Assembly: GCF_018294505.1 (NCBI RefSeq)
Contig: NC_057796.1
Location: 189,933,597 to 189,997,596 of the forward strand
DNA length: 64,000 nucleotides
Source of the DNA: Triticum aestivum
Lineage: Eukaryota; Streptophyta; Magnoliopsida; Poales; Poaceae
Reading direction: 5' to 3'
Shown here: positions 35,215-46,804 of the stretch, piece after piece
How the letters are laid out: each line of letters begins with the position of its first letter
Position numbering within the stretch: position 1 is the first letter of the stretch
Notes under the pieces: model-generated
Seen by the model: the letters and a program-made list of their open reading frames with translations, nothing else
What the model was told of the DNA's origin: nothing
The model's database searches: none
Translations under genes and position numbers: made by a program

Positions 35215-35639
35215 TGACGACAAGGGCCGAGTGAACCGCATGCGTATATCGCACACACCTTGATCTAGCGGACCGTTTCTTTTGTGTTGCCTAATCACAA
35301 ACAGTTCATCCGAGTGAACCGCATGCCGTATATCACACACACCTTCATCTAGCTGCCCATTTCTTTTGTGTTGCCCAATCACAAACAGTTCATCCGAGTG
35401 AACTGTATGTTGTGTATCGCACAAGCCTTCATCTGGCTGCCCATTTCTTTTGTTCCTCCTCATCGCAAACAGTTAATTGAAATCAATCGTATGCCCATCA
35501 TCGCACACGCAACTAAAACCTGAACCGTGTTTGATGCATCCATCATCGCAAACGTTTTATACATTTCTGACGGTTTTCATACACAACCGTGCGATTATTG
35601 CATCGCACATAGTTTCTCGAAGGGTCTCTGATCGTAGTG
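35215..35639 (+). repeat. right subterminal repeats and terminus of CACTA unit 2
   Basis: Three ~65-70-bp imperfect units carrying 'aatcacaaacagttcatccgagtgaac' and 'gcccatttcttttgt' (from about 35225, 35287 and 35357), then 'catcgcaaacg' variants, ending GATCGTAGTG. These are typical CACTA subterminal repeats; spacing and orientation imply binding sites for an element-encoded protein. Confidence 0.75.
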
Positions 35640-35820
35640 TCGCGTTAGCAGCATCCTGTATGTATGAACTCTATTTCCCGCCGTATCCAGATGAAGTGAT
35701 AGAGGAGTAAGTCATCAAACCATAGACATCAAATACTGGCCGGTTCTTTTAGCGCTTATAGCTAGCTGTGGAAATAAGCTGCCCCTCCCCAACTGATTTT
35801 AGAAACCCAACATAAATATT

Positions 35821-36265
35821 TTAGACAAGAGGAAGAAGGAAAATAAGGAAAATGAAGAAGAAAAGAAGACAAGAGGAAGAAGGAAAAGAAGGAAGAAGAA
35901 GAAAAATAAGTAGACGTGGAGATGAAAAAGAAATAAGTAGAAGTAGAAGATGAAAAAAAGAAGTAGGAAAAGTACAAAAAGAGGGTCGCCGAGTGGTCGA
36001 GGGCTCGAGGATAAACGGGAAAAGGAGTCGAGGGTCTAGGGGTCGAGGATCAAGGTGTCGAGGGGTTGAGGGGTCGAGGATCGAGGGGAAAAGGAGTCGA
36101 GGGTCTAGGGGTCGAGGATTAAGGGGAAAAGGAGTCGAGGGGAAAAGGGGTCGAGGGTCGCTGCCCTGACCCCCTGACCCCGACACCCGACCCCGCCTCG
36201 ACACCCCAATACCGCGACCCCGACACAGCACCCCGACCCCGACACGGCACCCCCGACCCCGACAC
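35821..36265 (+). repeat. purine-rich minisatellite plus C-rich block in copy B
   Basis: Same order as in copy A: GAA-rich, 'gtcgaggg..aaaaggagtcgag' units, then 'ccccgacaccccgacc'. Unit number differs between the copies, as expected for minisatellites. Confidence 0.8.
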
Positions 36266-36370
36266 ACTTATTTTTTTAATATGTTCATGATGATGGTACA
36301 CACTTAAATATTTTTTTATGTTTATGTTGTACTAATTTCATTTACTCTTTGTCATTGCACGTGTTGAAAG

Positions 36371-38730
36371 ATGGTGGGCGCGGGTCGAGAGCGCTCCGAG
36401 CCTCCTTCCTCGGCATGTGCTGGGAGGGGTGCTATTATTCCACCCCAGCACCTTCGGAGAGCGCTGGTAGACAACATGACGACACTGGCGGGCGCTTCTT
36501 CTTCGGATGGGAGAGGTCGGGGGAAGCCCAAGAGGGCTGCTAGAGGTGGACGTGGCGGCGAGAGAGGTAGGAAGGCTACTGCACCTTCCTCGCCGCCACC
36601 CTTGCTGATTCTCCGGACCACCAGAGTGCTCCGTCTCAGGTGCACCCGTCAGAGTTGGACCTGTCCTGGACTCCGGTCCACGAGCCTCGGGTCGCCGAGC
36701 CTTCGTCCCACGAGACTCGGGCCCTAGAGTCTTCGTCCCACGAGACTCCGGTCACAAAGTCTTCGTCCCACGTGACTCCGGAGACTAGTGGCCATGCTGA
36801 TGGCGAGGACACATTGTCTAACGATAGTTATACCAGCGTGGTGGTACGAAGCTCCCAGCCGTGCCGGCGACCCGCGATCAGAGGTGGTTGATTTAGCCTA
36901 ATGGGGAGAAGTGAGTGCATTTACTCTTTTTTAACCTTTGTCCTTCATGTTTCTTCAAATTAATATCTATTGTGTTGGCCTTGTCATAATGCAGGGGTTG
37001 GAAATACGGCAATGGTGTCCGCAGGCCCAACCAGGTCCTTGGTGTGCTTTGCTGGCACCACTTCCCGGGGTGGGTCACGTTGCCCGGTGAGGGTCAGGTT
37101 CCATAGCTAGCACTGATCTGGGAGTTGTACGTGGCTGCCCCGGCCCAGCCGGCAGAGAGGGTCGACGGTGTCTTGTGCGAGACGGTGGCCGGCATTGTGA
37201 GGATGCTGTTTTGGGTAATTTATCCTTTACAGAATTAAAAATCAACAATACCTAGTGATTGTTCTAATCAGTGTTGTCTTGTTCGATTGCAGACCTTCTA
37301 CATGTGTCTTGAGGAACACAAGGCGGACGTGGCTATGGTTCTCGAAGCCGAGTGCAAGCGCCTACTTCAGAACTTACGGCATGAGGCTAGGGTGCAGGCT
37401 GTTCGAGACTACTACGCCTCGACTAACATTAGGAGGGCGAAGAAGAAGTGCCGCGCCAAGTATCTGAGTAAGGAGAAGTACATGAAGGTAATTACCTATT
37501 CTTAAGTTCTTGTACTTAGTTTCCTTGATTTCATTCGTAGGCGTAGCGCTAAAATTTATCTTTGCCTAACTTAGGTGCCCCTGAGATGGTGTGCGGATAG
37601 GATGGACTGTTGGGAGGCATTGGTAGATGAGTGGTGCTCTCCCCAATGGCTAGCCGTCCACAACAAGGCCCAGGATAAGCGTGCCCAGATGCAAGGTGTG
37701 CCACACCATCAAGGGAGCTCCAACCTGCTTGAGTACGGGGATCACTAGGTATGTGGTTTGATCCCTTAACGATTCATGCAATTTCATTCTTCATGCTAGC
37801 TTTAGCACCTAACTAATATGGTGTTCCTCTGTTTTAGGCGAAACACAACAAGAAGGACGTGCCACCGCTGTACGACCTCTATGCCATGGATCATACTGCC
37901 CCGTACAAGAAGGCCAAGGCATTCTCTGAGGATGACCTCGATCATCCAGAGAGCTTCACCAACATCTCCTCCCACAACAAGCTTGTGAGGTACAGAGACG
38001 TTGGGAAGACGAGGGAAGGGGATGACTTCAACCCAAGACATAGTCCTTTTGATCCAGAGATCGTGATGCTATCTGGTGACGGGAGGCACCATGGCTCGGT
38101 AGCCATTGGGGATGGACTCATACGTTGTCCTAGCACTCTCCGAGAGATCAAGAAGTGCCAAACGAGCTCCGATCCTGAGATATGTCCTCGTCCACGGCCA
38201 ACGGAGCTCACCATCGAGGCTAGGGCCCAAGAGCTTCTGGCGGAGGCAAACAGGTAGGCTAAGCAGATGGAGAGGGAGTTGGAGGAGAGGATGGCTAGTC
38301 TGTTGAGGCGGAGAGGAACCGGAACGCTGCGTCTCACTGGGCCCTATACGAGCTCCTCGTGGTAAGTTTCTCCTGCATATTAGCCAAATCATGCACGTAA
38401 TGTCTGTCTCATTACTAACAAATAGACTGACTCGTGAAAACAAAATGTGCAGTCCATGTGCGAGAAAAACGTCCAGACCCCTCCGCTGATGCCCCAGATT
38501 GGTATAGCGGACACGGTGAGTTTCATTTGAATGGTCATTAGTTACTAGTATTCACATTTCAGTTGCACCATGCTAACGAGACACTTCAAATGATCTTTGG
38601 TGCAGCATGCCTCCCGACAAGCATCTACCGATCCTTCTCCGTCTCGCACTGGCGCAACCCCGACCCCGACCGGTCCTTCTCCGTCTGGCACTGGCGCAAA
38701 CCCGACCGGTCCTTCACCTCCATGATGATG
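36371..38730 (+). pseudogene. En/Spm-type (Transposase_24-like) transposase gene, copy B, broken
   Basis: Homologous exon by exon to copy A, and extends further: after the exon ending ...YTSSW at about 38362 there is an intact donor GTAAGT, a short exon near 38452-38514 (CEKNVQTPPLMPQ) and a Ser/Thr/Pro-rich exon near 38605-38729. Defects: a 37-bp deletion in exon 1 after 'gatagttata' (36832) relative to copy A; TAG at 37104 where copy A has CAG; the shared TAG at 37746-37748 where Trp is expected; TAG at 38255-38257. The exon-1 frame change near 36600 is also shared with copy A. It cannot make a full-length transposase. Confidence 0.75.
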
Positions 38731-38744
38731 GTAAGTTTTCTCTA

Positions 38745-39456
38745 GTGTTTTGCTTACGAAATGCATAAAGACCTAGACTTCGTTTTATTTCCTCCAAGAT
38801 GCTTACCATAATGACCTAGACTTAGCTTATCTTCCTCCAAAATGACATAATTAGCTTACATAGCTCCAAATGTTCTATACTTAGCTTTGTTTCCTCTGAA
38901 ATGACCTAAGTCAGCTCTAATATGCTAAGTTATCGCTAATATGCTTAGTTACCTAGGTTTGCTCAATAATGACATATGCTTAGCTTACTTATGTAAAAAA
39001 TGGCATAATTAGCTTTCTTAGGTTTGAAATGGCATAACAATCTTGGTAACCTCATATATGTCATATACTTAGCTTATTTCCCTCAAAAATGACATAATAA
39101 GCCTAATTAACTCCAAAATGATCAGTTTTACCTAAGTTAGCTCCAAGATGACGTAAGTTAGCTCTAAGTTAGCTCTAAAATGCTAAATTAGCTATAATAT
39201 GCTTAGTTACCTGGGTTAGCTTAATAAAGACCTATACTTAGCTTACTTATGTCAAAAATGACAAAATATGCTTAGTTAACTCAAAAATGGCATAATTAGC
39301 TAGGTTAGCTCCAAAATGACCCATTTTACCTAGGTTAGCTCCAATATGATCCATTTTACCTAGGTTAGCTCCAAAATGACCAAGTTTACCTAGGTTAGCT
39401 CCAATATGATCCATTTTACCTAGGTTAGCTCCAAAATGACTTATTTACCTAGCTTA
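38745..39456 (+). repeat. AT-rich tandem repeat region based on 'ttagctccaaaatgacc'
   Basis: Many imperfect copies of 'acctaggttagctccaaaatgacccattttacc' and shorter variants; the best-preserved copies (39300-39440) repeat about every 37 bp. No coding potential. It lies in the 3' part of CACTA copy B. Confidence 0.85.
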
Positions 39457-39714
39457 GCTCTAAAATGACCTACACACTTAGCACTTTTACCTAGCTTAGC
39501 TAAAAGATGACATTTTTATCTACCTTAGTTAGAAGAAGAAGAAGATAATGAAGAGGAGAGGAGAAAAAGAGAGAGAAGCACTACAGCTCTAAAATGACCT
39601 ACAAACTTAGCACTTTTACCTAGCTTAGCTAAAAGATGGCATTTTTACCTACCTTAGTTAGAAGAAGAAGAAGATAATGAAGAGGAGAGGAGAAAAAGAG
39701 AGAGAAGCACTACA
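39457..39714 (+). repeat. 129-bp tandem duplication ending at a CACTA terminus
   Basis: Copy 1 is 39457-39585 and copy 2 is 39586-39714, same length with about three mismatches. Each contains 'agaagaagaagaagataatg' and ends with 'gcactaca'. In copy 2 the final CACTACA is the first seven bases of the Caspar-like element at 39708. Confidence 0.95.
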
Positions 39715-41050
39715 AAAAAATACACTTCTGTGATGATACATGCTTGTCACAATAGGTCATGTTTTCTGTCATGCATGTACATCCATGACGATTTTATGAC
39801 AGAATTAAGATAGTCATACCTGTGTTGTCGTAGAAGTGTTCCATGACATTACCAAAACTATCATCACGGAAGTGTCCACTTCCGTGATGATAAATCGCGC
39901 GTCATAGAAGTGATTTCGTCAAGGGTGACCAACATGTGGCATCCATCGTAATGGGTCCCCGTTAAGCTATCGGGTTCTGGTTTGGATCCGGTAACCCGTT
40001 AACAGCCCCGACCAATGGGGATTTTCCACGTGTAAAATTCTCATTCGCCGGATAATGCACGTGTCAGCTAATCCTTGGGACAGATGTCATTCCTACAATG
40101 GATGGAAGACACCTATGATATGTCGACACGTGGCACAGTATAACAGTGGCCCATTTTAGGTAAAAAGGCCGGCCCAGCTAAAGGCCCACCATGCTTTTTA
40201 AAACACTAGTGGGCTGGCCCGTTAACAGCCTGCCATGTTTTGGGTCAAATTGAGGCCCATATCATATCAGGCCCGTTCACAGCCTGCTGTGTTTTGGGCC
40301 AAATTACGGCCCATATTGGATCAGGCCCGTTAACAGGCCACTGTTCTTTTGGGCCCATTCTAAGACAGGTTTGTATTTCAGCCTGTTAAATGCATGTTTA
40401 CCAGTTCGGCCCGATAATAGTTTCGGCCTGTTAGCAGCCCGTGGTGCATCAAAGACATTGTCGGCCCGTCTTAACTTTAGGCCATTTAACGGCCCATGCA
40501 GAAACTGGGCTATTTCTTCTCCGAAGTAACTTTAGGCCTCTTAACGGCACGTAGTCTTCGTGTACAAATTTCAGCCCAACTGGCCTATTGGCCTGTTAAT
40601 GGCCCGTGTAACAGTTGGGCCTAATTACAGCCCGCGTTGAATCCGGCCTGCTTACAGCCCATCTGATAATGGCCCGTGACACTTTTGGGCCTATGGCCCG
40701 GGTGGATACCGGTCTGCTTAAAGCAAATAATTTTATTGGGCCAAACAGGCCCAAGATAAATTTTGGCATGTTAACTGCTCGTCCTATTTGGGCCAAACAT
40801 GGGCCTTAGGCAGTTTCGGCCTGTATTGGCCCGTGAATTTTTCGGCTCAACGCTAGCCCAATCTAGGTTTTAGCCTGTTAAAAGCCCATGGTATTCTCTG
40901 GCCCAGCTGGCCAGAACTTTACTCGGCCTGTTAAAGGCGGGAAACTACTATAGGTTTAGACCTGCTAATGGCCCAAGATGATTATAGGACCACGTGTTGG
41001 CCCATATGAGTAATGGGCCGGCCTGAAGACCGACAACACTGAGATCCACT
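39708..41050 (+). mobile_element. Caspar-like CACTA transposon, terminal region
   Basis: It starts CACTACAAAAAAATACACTTCTGTGATGATAC, close to the Caspar terminal inverted repeat style, followed by internal mirrored segments 'cacttccgtgatgat' (39845-39895). Then come about a dozen subterminal motifs of the form 'ggcccgttaacagcc / ggcccat' (40140-40990). The opposite end was not found; the element may extend through the minus-strand exons to about 48 kb. Confidence 0.75.
40140..41000 (+). repeat. subterminal 'ggcccgttaacagcc' motif cluster
   Basis: Repeated short units such as 'ggcccgttaacagcc', 'cggcctgttaaa' and 'gggccaaa' at 20-60-bp spacing. This is the usual subterminal repeat region of a CACTA element; no ORF. 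Confidence 0.8.
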
Positions 41051-41980
41051 GAACCTTCCGGCCTAAATTACAGCATACCGACCAAGAATAAACCTAGGCT
41101 ATACAATAAAGAAATTACGGCATATTACATCCACTGGGAATCAAAGTTCGCTACTGGTGATAATAAAGCGCAACGTGACCGCGGATTACATACACTGGGT
41201 ATCAAAGGTCGCCACCAGTGTATATAAACGCGCCGACAAAAGAATATACAAAACTGAGAGCACTTCAGAAGGCACTAGGCCTGCCAGGACGGGCTCGGCA
41301 AGCAGCCAAACAAGCTGATGAGACCTCAGCTGTGTCAACCTTAGATGCTCCATCCCTAGATTTATAGCACCATAGTGCGCAAGGCAGTCCTCCGAGATCT
41401 TCATTGCATCTTTGACTTCAAGTCGGAGATGAGCTGAAGCAAGCCTTTCCACTTTAAGTTGAGACTGAAGAAGTCGAACTAATTGAGGCAGCGACTACAC
41501 AGAGGTTGTCTAACAGCTGCTGGTGAGTAGCTTCAACTCACCGTCTTCATCAAGACAGGACCTTGGGGTCATCTCGCTCTCTTCAAGAAGGTTTGGCTCA
41601 CTATCTTCCCTAAAGTTCTGCCTGGCATAAGAGATACGACTCTGGAAGAAAAACAAGGAGACACGTAACAGGTTTCACAATTATATAAGCAAATAAATGG
41701 ATCTTTTCTGCATAAGGAACATGTTTCTACAACTACAATTTAAAACTGGTAGTTGTTGCAAACATCCAATCAGATGTAAACAGTAAAGCAAACAACAGTG
41801 GAGGAAATGATGCATATCCAAATCTATACTAGAACAAAGTTTGAAGGCTTGAGAAGGATGAACTTACATTACATGTTAACACGGGCTGGACAAACCCTTC
41901 TCCATGTTGATGGAAAGATAATTCAATAAATTCCCCAAAGAAACTTCTTTATAAACGTTGCCATTATTCGACATTTTGTA

Positions 41981-42560
41981 AAGAGTAAATATAGATCAAA
42001 TAATATTGGAAGAAACAGAGGATAATGAAGCTCAGGTGCAGACTGATGATACATAATCAAATAGCAATTGATTAAGTACAGCGTTACAAGGCAAAAGGTA
42101 CTGACAAGAGGAATGTAGACATCAACGTGTGTAGTGGCCTTGGCTTTATTCAACATTTTGGTAAGAGTAAATGTAGACATGATAATTTGGAGAAAGTGGA
42201 GGGCAGGGCAGATAAGATGCAGTGTAATGCTAGACAATCAACTATCTCGCAATGCAAGTACAGTAATACCACCACCGTCCGTTATTACTTGTCGCTCAAA
42301 TGGATGTATGTAGCACTATTAATTTCTAAATACAACCAATTGATCAACAATTAATTCGATATAGAGGGAGTACATGACAACAGGTACTTACATGAGCAAT
42401 CCAAAACTTCATAACCATTGTGTTAATTCTACATTTATCTAATAGTAAATATAGATCTTATAATTTCAAGCAAAGGGAGGATAAAGAAGCAAACATTTAC
42501 AGTGATGCTACATAATCAAACAGCAATGGGTGTAAGTATGCTGACAAAGGGCAAGAGCTA
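41981..42560 (+). repeat. three degenerate ~180-bp tandem units, one split by a MITE
   Basis: Units share 'agtaaatatagat...gataa.gaagc' and '.gctactgacaagag.aatg'. Anchors lie at 41981, 42161 and 42441. The larger second gap (280 bp) is explained by the 102-bp Stowaway relic at 42269-42370. Confidence 0.65.
42269..42370. mobile_element. Stowaway MITE relic (~102 bp)
   Basis: The left end 'ccaccaccgtccgttattactt' and right end 'tcgatatagagggag' flanked by TA on both sides fit a degraded Stowaway (Tc1/mariner MITE) with a CTCCCTCCGTCC-type terminal repeat. Confidence 0.5.
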
Positions 42561-43659
42561 CTGACAAGAGCAATGAAGTGCCCAGTATTGTTGTGAGATC
42601 TTATGATCCTTTGAGCAAGGAGATTCATCTGAAATTAGTTTTCATACAAGATAGAAGGTAAGGCACATGCAGAAATGTAGAAGTTCAAATTTTGAATTGA
42701 TATCATAGATAGTACCTAACGCTGGGCTCTCAGTAGTTCTAATAGGGGTTTGGCTAGTGGAGTAGGGGTAAAGTGTGGTACAGTTGGGCCTGTGTTTTCT
42801 ATGGCTGCTGATCTATCTAATTTAACAGGTATCACTACCTTTTCCAAATGCCTAGTTTGTACTCCTTGAGGATCTGCACTCACCCTATCCTTTTGGACAT
42901 CTATTACGAAAGAACAACATTTGACTCGAAAAACATAGTATGACGACACATGGAATAGGTACAGAAAATGGATAGGTATGGCATATACTCATATATGATG
43001 CTTAAACTAAGTAGATGGTGTAACAAAGTACAAGTAATGGAAGAGGTCAGATGCAAAATATGTGCGACCAATACAACCTTGCCAAGTTAGAGCAACCACC
43101 TTGATGGGTGAATAAGATAGGCCATCCTCCACCATGCCAAGTTTGTTAGCTAGTGGATTGTTCCGCAATATTCCTCTCGTGCACCCATTCTCATATTCAT
43201 TTTGATAATGTTCAATACCTGACATGCATGAAAACATAAAAACAAGTGAGATTATCTTTGTAATGCAGAAGTGATTCTAATCCAATACTGCCTCCTTGTA
43301 AACCCCTTTGTTCTTCTGAGAGATGCCATGCATGTTGTAATTTGGTGTGTGCATTAATATAATGTGGCCTACTAATCAAAATATGAGAGCTCCAGAAGTG
43401 ATGATACTTCGCAGATGACAGCTTCAACATATAGTAAAGAAGAACAAGTCGACCTAACTAGACATATTGCAAATAAACTAAGGGAGAACAACTCGACCTG
43501 ACCTGTCGACCGCAAATGTCTCTGCTGCACTTCCCAACAAGGAACATACTAATTAAAGAAGAGAAGAGAATCATCTTAAAGAAGAGGAGAAGAGCAAGCA
43601 GATTGAAGATATTAGAAGTCTTTCTATACAATGTCGGTTGCCCACCCATGATCAACCAG

Positions 43660-44600
43660 AGCGCACAGAGAAATACTATTCCTTCTGGTCTCTCCATATG
43701 TGGCTCACATGCATTTCTAAACTAAAGTATGAACATTTAGCTGACCAATTAAACATCTCTCAGTTTTACTAATATCGGCATAATATCATATTTGAATTTG
43801 TACAAATAAGCTTGTTTAGCTCGATGGGTGGAGCAGTGCTATTATGACACGAACCACGTAGGCTGATCGTGGTCATCATAAAATGGGGAAACCGTATGCA
43901 TCATGAGTATAGTGTTGACCGTGGCAGTGGGATGGCAGATCTGAAGCTGTCGCGCACAGGGTAGTTAGCAACCGATGTTTGCTTTGTAATAACAACTAAG
44001 ATTTGGTATGTACAAGAAAGTACAGTCAACAAGTGACAAAGAAATGCAATTCTGCTATCTCTCTATATGTTGTGACATGCATTTGGAAACTCAAGTGGGA
44101 CCTTTAGCTAACCAATTAAATGTGTCTGTTAACTAATATCAGTATCATATCACAATCATATTTGAACAACTAAGCTTTGGAATTTTGAGTGTTGTGTTGT
44201 TTAGCTTGAAGGGTGGAGTAATGCTAGTATGACAGAAAGCACCTACGCAGATCATAGTAGAGTAGATAAAAGGGGAAAACCCTAAGCATCAAGAGTAAAA
44301 TCAGGAAAGTGGAACTAGCTGGACCAGTGGGTGACGCACATGCTTTTTGAAACAAATATAGGAACATTAGGTGACCAATTAAACATTCTCTGTTTTAGTA
44401 ATATGAGCATCATATCAGATTCATATTTCAACACCTAAGCTTTGGAATTATGAGTGGCATGTTGTTTGGCTTGATGGGTTGAGGTCTTGAGGAGCAGTGC
44501 TAGCACGGCACGAAGCACCTACGATGATGGTAGTGAATATAAAGGGGGGAAACGATAAGCTTTATGAGTATAGTGATCGTGCCATTCCGGGTCTGAAGCT
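43660..44600 (+). repeat. three degenerate direct repeats (263-367 bp spacing)
   Basis: Each unit reads 'cat.tgcatttctaaac...gaccaattaaac...atatcatattt...aagcttgtttagct.gatgggtggagcagtgctagtatgac' and '.aaaggggaaaccgtaagcatcatgagtat'. Anchors 'accaattaa' lie at 43744, 44111 and 44374. Non-coding and clearly old. Confidence 0.65.
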
Positions 44601-44618
44601 GCAAACCTGACAAAGCTA

Positions 44619-44699
44619 CTCCCTCCGTCCCAAAATATAAGAATGTTTTTTATACTAGTTTAGTGTCAAAAACGCTCTTATATTATGGGACGAAGGGAG
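44619..44699. mobile_element. Stowaway MITE (Thalos/Athos-like, 81 bp)
   Basis: CTCCCTCCGTCCCAAAATATAAGA at the left is matched by the reverse complement of 'cttatattatgggacgaagggag' at the right, with TA target duplication at 44617-44618 and 44700-44701. The whole element can fold into a hairpin. Confidence 0.95.
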
Positions 44700-44701
44700 T
44701 A

Positions 44702-45150
44702 CTTCCCAACCAATGTTTGCTTTCAACAAGCCACTACGATTTGGTACGGACAACAAAAGTATGGTAAACCATTTATGATCTATTTTCCGGGTGAGATAAA
44801 TAACTTAAGCACATATGGAAGAGTACCACCTCTCTTGCGATGCCGTGTAGGCCCCTGCTGATAATTGAGGGTTTTGCGGGTGTGATGGCTGTCTGCGGTG
44901 CGGAAGAAGACTTTAGACGGCAGACGGCCGGGTCGGGGGATAAATCCTGTTGCTGTGGACGAGGCAGTCGTAGGAGCGGCAACGGCAAGGTGGACGACGG
45001 CGCGTGAAGCAAGAGGACGTGATGGAAGGATCCTGGTCCGGCGCCGTGGATGAGAGACATCCATCTCTTGATGTGGACAACGGGGTAGGAGTAGCGGCTC
45101 CCGCAAGGTGGAGGATAGGGTGGCGGACGGAGGAGGCTGGCCGTAGTGGG
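44702..45150. other. GC-rich interval without a supported gene
   Basis: The minus strand has a long proline-rich open stretch (to 45307), but frame composition and overlapping open frames argue against coding. It resembles the GC-rich 5' flank of a Triticeae repeat. Confidence 0.35.
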
Positions 45151-45600
45151 GAGGCTGTTGTGGCGCCGACGGTGTATGAATGGGGAAATGGAGGGGAGGG
45201 GGGATCTCAAACTTTGGGACGCGCTTGTGGATAGGACAGTAATCTCGCATCTCCCAAATATTTGTCGGTTGCACTTTTGGGCGAGGAGAGGGTGTTTTAC
45301 TGCCCACGGTTAGTGCCCATGATGTATGAACGGGGCTGACAGGTAGGGCGGTTGTGTCACGTCTGAGGGAAGTTACACATCTGCCCCTATTTAAAATATT
45401 TGCCTACATCGATTTCGGACGAGGAGAGTTTGTTTTGCCGCCCACCGTGTATGAATGGGGAAATGGAGGGAGAGACACATGTATTTCGGATGAGCTTGAA
45501 TCAGATGTGTTTTGCCGCCCATGTTTGGCGCCCACCGTGTCTGAATGGGCTCAGAGGCGGTCGTGTCACGTCTGATTGAAGTTACTAGTCTACCCCTATC
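45150..45600 (+). repeat. three to four degenerate direct repeats
   Basis: Phrases 'gcccaccgtgtatgaatggggaaatggaggg' (near 45158, 45440, 45528 and, more diverged, 45305) and 'ggcggt.gtgtcacgtctga.ggaagttac' (45345 and 45558) recur. Likely part of an unclassified interspersed repeat. Confidence 0.6.
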
Positions 45601-46645
45601 GACAATCGTGTAAATCCGGTTGATTAGGATGTCAAGTGTCAGGGGTAGAAAGTAATTTCCATCTCACAAACACTTGCTTCGGGCAGCCCACAAATGATAG
45701 TGGGTGTTTAGCCGCTTCGTTCAAAACTTGGGAGAATTAGCATTCACGTTTACCCTGGGCCCTGGCAACTAAATTCAAATCCAATTTGTATTCGATAACG
45801 AATATCCATAGGTAATTCTATGTTTTGTTATTTCTTTCTTCAAAACGACGACAAAGATTTATTCCACCTTTATATATGATTATGATTTAGAAATGCCATG
45901 ATCTTCGAATTCAGTAGGTTGGATACACTTTGAGTCAAACAGTTATTTCATCCAATACAATATGCTCACATGAAAAACAGTTCACCTTATGTCAATCATA
46001 CAAGTACTAAGGATTACCTCTCCTAAAAAATTCGGATCATTACAACACATGGACAACATAGGGGGTCTTACAACATAATCCATTCAGAGACATGACACAA
46101 CATGCAAGTACAATAATCTAATGACAATTTCAACTGGTATCTAAAGAAGAACTGGGATTACCCTGGGCTTCTGATAAAACAAATAGAAGGACCTCTTCCG
46201 TCTTCAAATGCAACATTCTTACTTCCTCCAATTCTTGGGTTGCTTGCATAATGCGTGCAGCTAATTGCATAATTTCCAGCCTCAAGATCAAGATTACCTC
46301 ATTCATGGCAGCCACACCATCTCTTTCTGCCTCTAGTAGAGCCTCAAGAACTATAATATATGCTCAGACTGCTCTCCGGCGGTGTTGCCTCTGAACTGCT
46401 ACCATTTGGTAACATGGATGGGGCACTTCTTCCACAAATAGTTTCTGGGGTTGTACATTGTGACCTAGTATGAACGGCATCCTGAAAGGTTTCCGCTGGA
46501 CATAATTAAGAGATAGTTATCGCATGATCCAGGCAGTAAGCTTACATGGTAAACGACATACGAATTATTGCCGAGCATGGCAAGCTATATTTAAATGGTT
46601 CGAAGCAGCATCAGCCGAAAAGAAATTAAAATGGTAAGATGAAAC

Positions 46646-46804
46646 TAGGGATGTAAGTGGCAAATAAACGACATCGCCAGTCCCATCTAGTTAGTTTTTG
46701 CTAGCTCCCTAGTTTATTTTCCTCAAAAAACAAAAACTCTTTTGAAATATCGTACCACTAGTGGACTTTAATCGGGATTAAACGGGACCCAGTTGACATC
46801 CCTA
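46646..46804. mobile_element. hAT-type MITE (159 bp)
   Basis: TAGGGATGTAAGTGG at the left and CCCAGTTGACATCCCTA at the right form terminal inverted repeats of hAT style (TAGGGATG). The 8-bp flanks GATGAAAC and GTTGAAAG agree at six of eight positions, consistent with a decayed 8-bp target-site duplication. Confidence 0.75.

Larger units (their letters stand above)
23208..35639. mobile_element. composite CACTA-like unit 2 carrying AP2/ERF ORF, higher-order repeat array and F-box relic
   Basis: The left end reads CACTAGTGCGCGTCGG at 23208; the right end reads ...GATCGTAGTG at 35639, the reverse complement of a CACTA start. Both flanks carry the subterminal phrase 'tcacaaacagttcat' and 'cacacac'-linked variants (23520-23660 and 35215-35520), which supports one element of 12.4 kb. 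Beyond the CACTA pentamer the termini match only weakly, and the 3-bp flanks (TAA left, TCG right) do not form a target-site duplication. The boundaries may therefore come from two related elements. No transposase is visible inside, so if real it is non-autonomous. Confidence 0.6.
35640..39707 (+). mobile_element. CACTA transposon family 1, copy B (lacking its 5' end)
   Basis: From about 35682 it is collinear with copy A from about 20442: inverted-repeat element remnant, GAA-rich and G/C-rich minisatellites, transposase gene, then further exons and an AT-rich repeat region not present in copy A. The 5' terminal repeats and C-rich block are missing, and it has no identifiable 3' CACTA end before a Caspar-like terminus intervenes at 39708. 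Together, copies A and B supply most of the family's internal sequence. Confidence 0.75.

Noticed and set aside
44773..45307. 175-codon minus-strand ORF, Pro/Ser/Arg-rich
   Set aside because: An overlapping 145-codon frame on the same strand and a 76-codon plus-strand frame are equally open; composition rather than coding, with internal degenerate repeats nearby.
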